In this document: in pieces, positions 49,801 to 58,800 of the stretch | Layout of the letters: each line of letters begins with the position of its first letter | Numbering within the stretch: the stretch's first letter is position 1 | Assembly: GCA_003864495.1 (NCBI GenBank) | Contig: ML133454.1 | Coordinates: 1,769,149-1,833,148 of the forward strand | DNA from: Nemopilema nomurai | Lineage: Eukaryota > Cnidaria > Scyphozoa > Rhizostomeae > Rhizostomatidae | DNA length: 64,000 nt | Direction of reading: 5' to 3' | Notes under the pieces: generated by a model | Database searches by the model: none | Told to the model about the DNA's origin: nothing | What the model saw: the letters and a program-made list of their open reading frames with translations, nothing else | Position numbers and translations under genes: made by a program

Positions 49801-52800
49801 TCAGCACACGTCCATCCTCGTCATTAAAATATTTTCGGTGAACTTGCAAACACACGGAGAAGTGAGGCTTCTCGGAGATGGGTTTGCCACGAAGAACCTC
49901 GGAGTTACTCAGTGTCCCGGAGCATCCGCAACTGCAATGGTCAATACTTAAGCTGTTGAAGCGAACGACGAGTTGTTTGTTACTTGCACGAGATCTGTTT
50001 TGGAGATTCAATTGATATGGTTTCACTTTAATGGCCGGCTCTCGTCAGTACCTGTCTTTACACGCAGGACTCAATATCAGCCCTATTAATCATTAAAGAC
50101 TTTGCACATTGCAGCATTCCATTGATTTCTATTCTGTCTCACTTGTACGGTAAATGCAGCAGATAGACCTTTGCATCCGCTTACATTTCTGTGTTTACTT
50201 TTTAGTGCCCTGAGTTCGTCCCTTGGATCGTTGAACCTGGAGGAAGTGGCAGATGCTCGTAAGTTCCACTACTACTCCTCAAACTCTAATAAATATCACA
50301 GATAAATTCCTTTAATGGGCCGAACGATGCTCACCATTCTTCTTTTGCCGGTATTAGACATCTGGGAACGTAATTGGGCTAAATATACCCCTGCCCCCAA
50401 TCCCATTTCTCGACAATTCACCGCCTTGGATGTAAAAGAAACCCATAGGCCCGCTGATTTTTAGCAATCAATCATTATATCTCCCAGGAAATGAAAACGG
50501 CTGCAAACCCCCCCCCCCCCTGCAGCACGATTTCCATGATTACGAGACTGACTCTGGCTATATCAACGCATTCTTTTGTTATCACTTGTCATCTGCGATA
50601 GTGATAATCCTTTAATTCAATAACACGTTAACGACTACCAATTCAGTTTGCTAGAAAAAAGTTGCTGATTATAAAACATTTTCTGGGGCACCAATTCTCG
50701 AAGCTTAATGTATATATTGAAGAATGTTGGATATGGCTACACGTTTATCTTGTTTGAAACCGATTTCTTGTAATTATCGAATGGAACTGCTTCCAACTTG
50801 AAGATATTATTGAGACGGCAGCCATGTGAATGTGTTTTTAACATTTTTGTGGTCAAGTGTGCCCATGGTTGCCACCCATGGATTAAACCGTGTGAAGAGA
50901 CATAGTGGGCGGTACTTGAGTCTAAGACCAATCAATTATAAATGTAATATAGTTGTTGTCCTCATATTGGCCCGAATATGCCGAGTCGTACGATATAGAA
51001 TAGATTAACGTCGACAAGGGAAGATTCATGTTAGGTTCTTGCTTAAGAAATCCTGTTTTCCTCATACAAAACCTTAAACTCCCCTTATCAAATATTTTTC
51101 AGCCTTTGAAGTCGACGATTTGTCACAGGTAGGTTGAGTTGTTTTATTTTGTGACAATCACTTAATAAGATCTGTGCACGCACATATTCAATTAAAGGCC
51201 ATCGGCCGTGTCTCCTTCTGTTATCATGACACGTGATTTGATATTAGAATCGTTATTAGTGACTCTGGGCAACGAAAGACGACACTTTCATAGTTTAAGT
51301 AGAAATTGTAAAACCATATTCATTCACGTTTTGATGTTAAATAAATAACTTTTCAAAGGATTACTTGTCAGATAACCCAAGTCAGTTTGTAAGTTTGTAT
51401 ACAAGGCATCCTGTCAACTCGGATGCAGTTCTATAATCATCAACTCTGTTGTATAAAAAGGGCAAGCAATGAACAGGCTTAGCTCAGCAAAAAACAGTGA
51501 TATCGTTAAGCTCAGCCTTAAGGCAACTACGTTCAAGAGAACTGTGATCAGGTTATCGTATCTCAACAGTAGTGAAGCTCTCTTTGGTTCAGGTGGCAGA
51601 TGAGCCATTAGAGACAGCTTGAGCCCAATCGCAACATGTTTGCCCTAGTGGGTGCACCCAGGCCACCGTTCTGCTGTGGGTTTTTGTCCATCTCATGTTA
51701 CGTTCTGTTGCTCTTCTTTTTCTCCCTTCTCTTAATGTTTCCCGAGCAGAACCATAAGTGTTTTGACTATCTTTGCAGTACGATTCCGACCTGGATATCA
51801 AGCATGACCCAGAAACGTGGAGTGATCTGGTGGAGAAGAAAGTCCAACGAAAGCTTCACGCCAAAGACATAAAACGTCAAGATGTCATATACGGTATGCT
51901 CTTACTGTCTGATTTTATATTGATTTTTTGGGCAATTTGAAGATATTTACAACAGTTGTGAGTTTCTCATTTTCACATTGTTTTTGCAATGCAAGTCCTC
52001 TGTTTGATGTGTACAGCTTCATTTGTCAACATATTTGTTGAACGCATTTCTTTCTGTGTATTCAATTCATCTAGTATAATTTTGCTGCCTTCGTTTCAGA
52101 GCTCATATTCACCGAAAGTAACTACGTTCGCACATTAAAAATTGTTTCGAGGGTAAGGATTCTTCGTTACCCTTTACTGTAGTATGCTCCCTGAAGTTCT
52201 ATGTTGGCTACTGGCAAGCTTTTTATGACAACTTTTTCTTGAATTTCTCTCCATTCGAATTTTTGAATGGAAAATAATCTTTCCCCTAACAGCCATCTTT
52301 GCCTTTTTGAATACTTTAATTTGTGTTAGTGGATATATCAAAATGTAGAACCGTTGTAAAGGCTGTTCTGTGCATTTCTCATAGATATACTGCGTTGGGT
52401 TCAGACGAGAATTGGGAATGGACGAACAAACAATCGAGTCTTTGTTCCCAAGACTAGATGACCTTCTAGAAATAAACGGTAACAATCATCAAAATATTAT
52501 CATGATTCTGTCAGTTTTTTGCATTCTACTTCGGACTTTGCATTCTACATCGGACTAAAACACTTTTTACCGAAAAGACTGGATATGAAATGCAGCTGCA
52601 GAATGTTTTCTAAATTTTGACTTTGCATAGTTCGTTGATGAGTCAGCTGAATTCATCTTAGGCTGTGTCATATTTAATAATCGTTGAAAATTCTCATTTC
52701 GCGTGAAATGTTAGATTTTTAAAATCCTCTTATGTTGAGTAAGTCAGGCTTTTGCTCTGTTTGTGGAATGGAAGTGTCTTGACGTTCTCTCAAGTTCTCT

Positions 52801-55800
52801 CGACTATCGATGAACCATTGTTAGTTGTGAACGGCAAGGAAATGAACGGCCTTTTTACGTATGCTGTTAGGTACCCACACTTTGATTTTTGATGGCAAAA
52901 GCATGGTTTGAAATTATACTGAAACGTAGATGAGAATTGTAGTAATATGTGAGAATATGAATTAGTTGTTTATATTGAATTCTGAGAACCCATCTTGATG
53001 AAGCAACTTCTTTTTCTAGGAAAATTTTGCGAAAAATTGAAAAAGAGGCAAATAGAAAGTAATAACAATGTGATCGAGGAAGTTGGTGACATTCTTGTTG
53101 ATCAAGTAAGGAGCTTTCTCTAGTTTACTAATGTCTGTGATCCTATGATACGATGGTTTGGTTTGATTATGTTTGTTTGCTGCAAGTACTCTCTTTAATT
53201 GAAAGAAAGTTTGAACTATTTTTTTGACTGATTCAGTATATCTAATTCACGACTCCATTTTTATCATTGTTACTTTGTTACTTCAATTTGGCGTTGGTGT
53301 TTCTGATTACACTTCTGTAATACTATTTACAGCTAGTACTTTTTGTGACACATTTTAATGTGCCAAGTGTTTTCACGATTATCATTTGTTTTCAGTTTGA
53401 TGGTCCAAAGGGAGCGTTCATGAAAGAGGTCTATGGCTATTTCTGTAGCCGGCATTTGCAGGCAGTTGCCTTATACAAGGTAAAGAGATATGCAACCGTA
53501 TTGTTTCTTTTTTCTATTTCAAAGCAACTGGCAACTACATAATTTGTTAGACGTTGTGGAATTATGACATGTATAATTTGCTCATTCATCCTAGTGCAAC
53601 GTTTATCGAAAAGACTTTGTTTCTGTTGTAAAGTGCCAACCAAGTGTCTGTTATATTGGAAATTCTGGAACTGGCCTAATCAGTTTATATATCATTTTGT
53701 TATTTTCCTCAATACAATGCTTACCAAAAGTACCTAAACTTTGTTTCTTTTTTTCAAGGAATTGATGAAGACAGACAAGAAGTTTGCCTTGTTTGTCCGA
53801 GTGAGTTGATTGAATTTATTTTTATTTTAGCTATGCATTTTGATCACTTTGATAACTGGCTTATTGTGAATTGGCAGGAAAATGTCATTATCATTTTGTT
53901 CTATTCAACAGAAATGCATGCTGAACGAAAGAGTACGACGACTTTCGATCCCAGAATGCATCACTCTCGCCACTCAAAGGCTGACCAAATACCCTCTTTT
54001 GTTCGAAGCCATTCTCAAGGCAACGAAAGGTATGTACTATTAGGTACACTCAATTTTATGCAACACCATAGCGTAAAAAATGGTGAGGAGATGCGAGTTA
54101 TACTGTTGTACTTTCGTGTTATCTTGTCAAAATCATTTGAAAATCACCCGACCTTTGCCTTTACTGGAATAAATGTGACTTGTTTTTCAGAGGCGAAAAG
54201 CGACTATGAAAATCTGAAGAAGTCGATCATAAAAGTGAAGGTATTTTGATAATTTACGTCAAAGTAAATTCATACTTCTTGCTGATTCATTCCAGTGCGT
54301 GTAATAAATATCTCGCGAAGCACTCTCTTGTACATTTCCATACAAAATCTTTTTTAAATCGCAATTTATTTAGTGCCTAGTTCTTGCCACTATCGCAACA
54401 GGAATGTGTGACTCTATCTGTGATGTTTCGAAATCTCAAAGACTTTTTCCTATTCAAAACACTTTGTCTGAATTGAGTTTTTAACCTGCAGGAAGTTCTG
54501 ATGGCTGTGGATGAGTACGTGAGAGATTACGATAAGCAACAGGTTCGTCTATGCACGCGAAACCTTCCCTTCTGTATTTAATGTACAATGCAATGTTTTC
54601 TTCCAGGTCCTGAATTATTCTCTAATCTGCACTATTTAGTGTAATTATCATCAACATTCAGTGATAAGCTCAATTCGAAACTCGAAAGTCGTCGGGTATT
54701 GTTAAACAGGCAACTTAGGATTTCTATTGACCTTTTGTGGGTCTGTTTCGATTCTTGATGAAGAACAATAAAGAGTTAAAGCTTGGAAATGTGTTGCATG
54801 GTTAATCAAAGAAGGATTTGCCTTGTTGTGAATTGTTTACCTTTATTTAAGCTTTTTGCCATGGTAATCATTACCAAGTAGTATTTGCTTGCATTTATTA
54901 TAGGCTGTGTTTCAATGCTCTGATCCAATCGCAGACTCTTTTCCCCTAATTTTAAAGCACACCCATTTCTTTTTATAGCAACTTACGGAAATAAAGAAAA
55001 GGTTCGACCCACGTGGTGAGGTCCAGTTCAAAAACGGGCAAACCTTCAAGGTAACCTAATATGTAGTTATGTTCCTTTAAATGCTTATTCTCGTAACTTA
55101 TGCTACCTTTCTTGGTACTTCCATTACATCTGAAATAAATAAACTCTTTAAGAATTATGTATTTAGACTTCCTTGTTTAAACTTTATGTTTTATTAACTC
55201 AACAGAGTTGAGGCTTGAATTCTATTGTTTTTCTTTTTAGTACTCGAAACTCTTTCATAAACGAAGTGTTCTCATTCATGATGGAATTTTAACGTGGAAA
55301 GGAAAAGGGAAAACGATCGGTACGTATAACTTTGGCACAGCGGTGGTCGGCTTTTTCAATTCCAGTAAACGCTCCCCTTTTTCCTAAACCATAATTTTCC
55401 GAAGGACGTGTTGATATTTTACACGAGCGATTTGTAGTGCATTCAAAGCTGAAAGGATCAGCTGCGGCGAACGCTTTGAAATGTGTTACTCAAATGTCTC
55501 TACGTTTGACGACCCAGCAGCCAGATATTTTGAGATGATGATCTGCTTTTCTGGCCATAACGATTCCAGATTTGAATCCAACCGATCCGCTGCTTAGTGT
55601 ATAAATTCTTTGACGATTTCTTTTCTGAATTATTTGCAGATGTTCACGTTGTGCTTCTGGCGGATAAAATCTTCTTCTTCCACGAGAAGGACCAGCGGTA
55701 CAGCCTTGCGTCCGTTGATAACAAATGTCCGGTTATTTTCCTCAAAAGTCTCATGGCCAGGGAGGTTGCCACAGGTACCTGGTTTCTCTGTGATTTAATT

Positions 55801-58800
55801 CTTCCCATAGTTTTTGTTCTGAAGATTGAAATGATTTCTGTGGTAAAGCAAATAATCTCACGTTGGTGTAACGCAATATATATATTTATTAATGTACTGA
55901 TGAAGACAACTCAAAGCCTATTCATAGTTAAATTTTTTTGAGTATCTTTTAAAATTTTTTAAATTTTATATGTATTATTGGAAAATGTCTATGCGCTTGC
56001 AGCCTATGATTGTTTATGTATCAATGTTTATATAGAATTTGTCTGTTTCTTGCACTATTGTTACATCCGTCTACTCCTTTTCTTGGCTTTATGTATTTAA
56101 CATTCCTTATTTGTGTATAAGAAAGCTTTTTCTATTTTCCAATATATTTGAAGCCCTTGAATGCCTCTACCCATCTTAGAAATTCTCGCGTCTCCATATA
56201 CGTTTAACTCAGTTGTTGAACTGGTTATTTAATTCATGTTTGGCTTTAAATCTTCATTTTCGCATTATTGTTCTTTTTAGACATCAAAGCCTTGTTTCTT
56301 TTCGACAATGAAGGCCCGGAAATGTACGAAATGGTTTGCCCGACTGTCAAAAGCAAAAAACAGTATGTAATTTTCTCTGTGTTCTGTATGTTCAGTTATT
56401 GATTCTGTTTCCTCAGCAAACATGCTTTACCCCGTTTTATCAGTTTGTCGATGCGCACTATCGATTTTCACCTGCCTTTGTCAGCACCGACTAAGTGGCG
56501 TGCACCGAATAAAAGCAGCTTGTTATTCGACCATTTCTTTGTTTACTGTAAGTGCGCTTTCTAAAGGCAGACATAACTGTAACACAAAAGCTGTTTGATT
56601 GAGGCCGACCGCTGTCTATTCCTTTGAAATTGTAACAGTTGCATTAGCTGTGATGTTTTTGCTCGCAGGTGGATGCAGGAAATCATCTCAGCGATAAAAA
56701 ACAGACCAGACGAAGAGGGTAAGCATTTTTGAGTATCGTCGTTTCGGTGTCCTTGGTTTCACAAGACCATAGCAACAACAACAACATTCGACATCGACGT
56801 GAATTCGTTCCTTCGAAACCAAGGTCTTCTCTAATCAAATATTTCTTTGCAAAATGCTTCGTTGATGATGTGTCTCAAATATTTCGAGCATTCGAAAGGC
56901 CCGGCTATACCTTTGTGTTGTTTCCGTGCTATCATGTTACCATCATGATATCCCTTGTCTGTTTGCGTTTCCCTTTGCCTGATAACAGAAGTACATCATA
57001 ACGAATCTTTGCTGGACTTTAGAATAGATATTGAATATCAGTTTGAAATAGTTTCATTTGAAATAGAATATGTAAATTACCATTGGGTCTTGGGTTATGT
57101 GTATTGAATATAAACCTATTTTCGGAGCATTCAACACAGTAAATATCTTCAGTGTTTATATCATCAAGCTGCTAATCGTCATTTCTGTCGTTGACACTTG
57201 GTCGCGTTATTTTGTAAGTAATTCTCACACCTACATTTTTATCCAGAGGAAAACCAATCTGATTTGGAGGAAGAATTGCGACGGGAAGAAGAAGGTCGAC
57301 TTGTTCGTTTGAAAGATATAATGGGTTAGTTTTGTCTTTGTGCTGAATCAATGTCAATAACCCCTGCTAATTTAAAAACTGTTTCTAGTTTAACTGTGTT
57401 CTGAAGCGTCGATTGCCTTTGGATCTTTTTTGTGCTTTGCTTGTTTCAAGAGAGCAGCCAGTCTATCTGTCTTTGCTTACGACTTGAAATGCAGCCTATT
57501 TTCGATTTAATTTTTCGATGCCGTCTTGCTTCTGATAGTACCAGAAATCTCTACATTCCAACCCATTACTTTCTTCTTAGAACATCTTCAACTTGTTGAC
57601 TACAATTTCGTGAATCTAATCGCTGACAAAAACAAACTCGTCTTGGAAATGAGGGTGAGTTCGTTTGCTTTTCGATATGGAATTATGTTTCTTTGGCTGC
57701 TTTTACCAAATAATTTTGCGGAGCATATTGTTTTATGGCCACTTGCCCAAAACGTGGATCGCAACAAAGAGCCTAACTGGCACTATTCACTTGGTTTGAC
57801 TTAATGCTTATGACAGTCGTATGTCAGGTGAAATATATTAACGGTAACCTATAATGGCTTGTTTTTTTGCAGGAATTGATCGAAAAAATGGGATCATCGT
57901 CCAAGGTTTGTCCTTAAATCAAAACTCCTATACATGAACAAAACTCACTTTCTCCATACATGAACAAGTTGAAGCTTTCGATCCATTGTGAATGTTTTGT
58001 AACTTTTTCATAAAGATTTCGCACTGAGAGAGAACGACCAAATGCTGTTGTTGGATGCGCTACTGCTCCCCCTACTGTTTATTGGTGTGACAAACAGATG
58101 CGATTCAAAACCTTTTTATTTTTGCTTAAAAAACTGTCTCTGATTTCCGCCACCTAACATTTGCCCCATCGATGTTTCCTGCGCCATCAGGCGTCGACAT
58201 ATAAATTCGAACAAATGAAGTGATTCTCTATTTTTTTCACGAATAGAGTTCTACGTCGAACCTCGAACTGACTGCCACTGATGTTCTGGAAGGGAGGTTC
58301 GTTCAATTTGTCATAGACGTGTCAATTTGCATTGCGATGTTTTATTACCAATGTGGTGTTTTTCCACTTTGATGCTGCATGTAACGAAGCTCATCCCATG
58401 TCATCATGTCAATGTCATCATCTCATGTCATCATCTCATGTCATCATGTCAATGTCATCATCCCATGTCATCATCTCATGTCATCATCTCATGTCATCAT
58501 CTCATGTCATCATCTCATGTCATCTTCAAATCCTCAAATCAATTAAAGATGTATCTTGGTGTACTGATTCATGAACGATGCCATTCCTATGTTTCATTAC
58601 TTTAAAGTATCCAGAAGCTTTGAGCTTTCCGTATGCAATATTTGATCGTATCACGTATCTTTGCAGGGAAACTCTAGAAAAGGCGATCTCTGAAGGTGAG
58701 ATATGATTGCTTTCATATCAAAGAACATTGTTAATATAGCCATTAGTATATATATTTGATATTCTCGCCATTTCAATTAATAGTTAAGCTACATAACAGA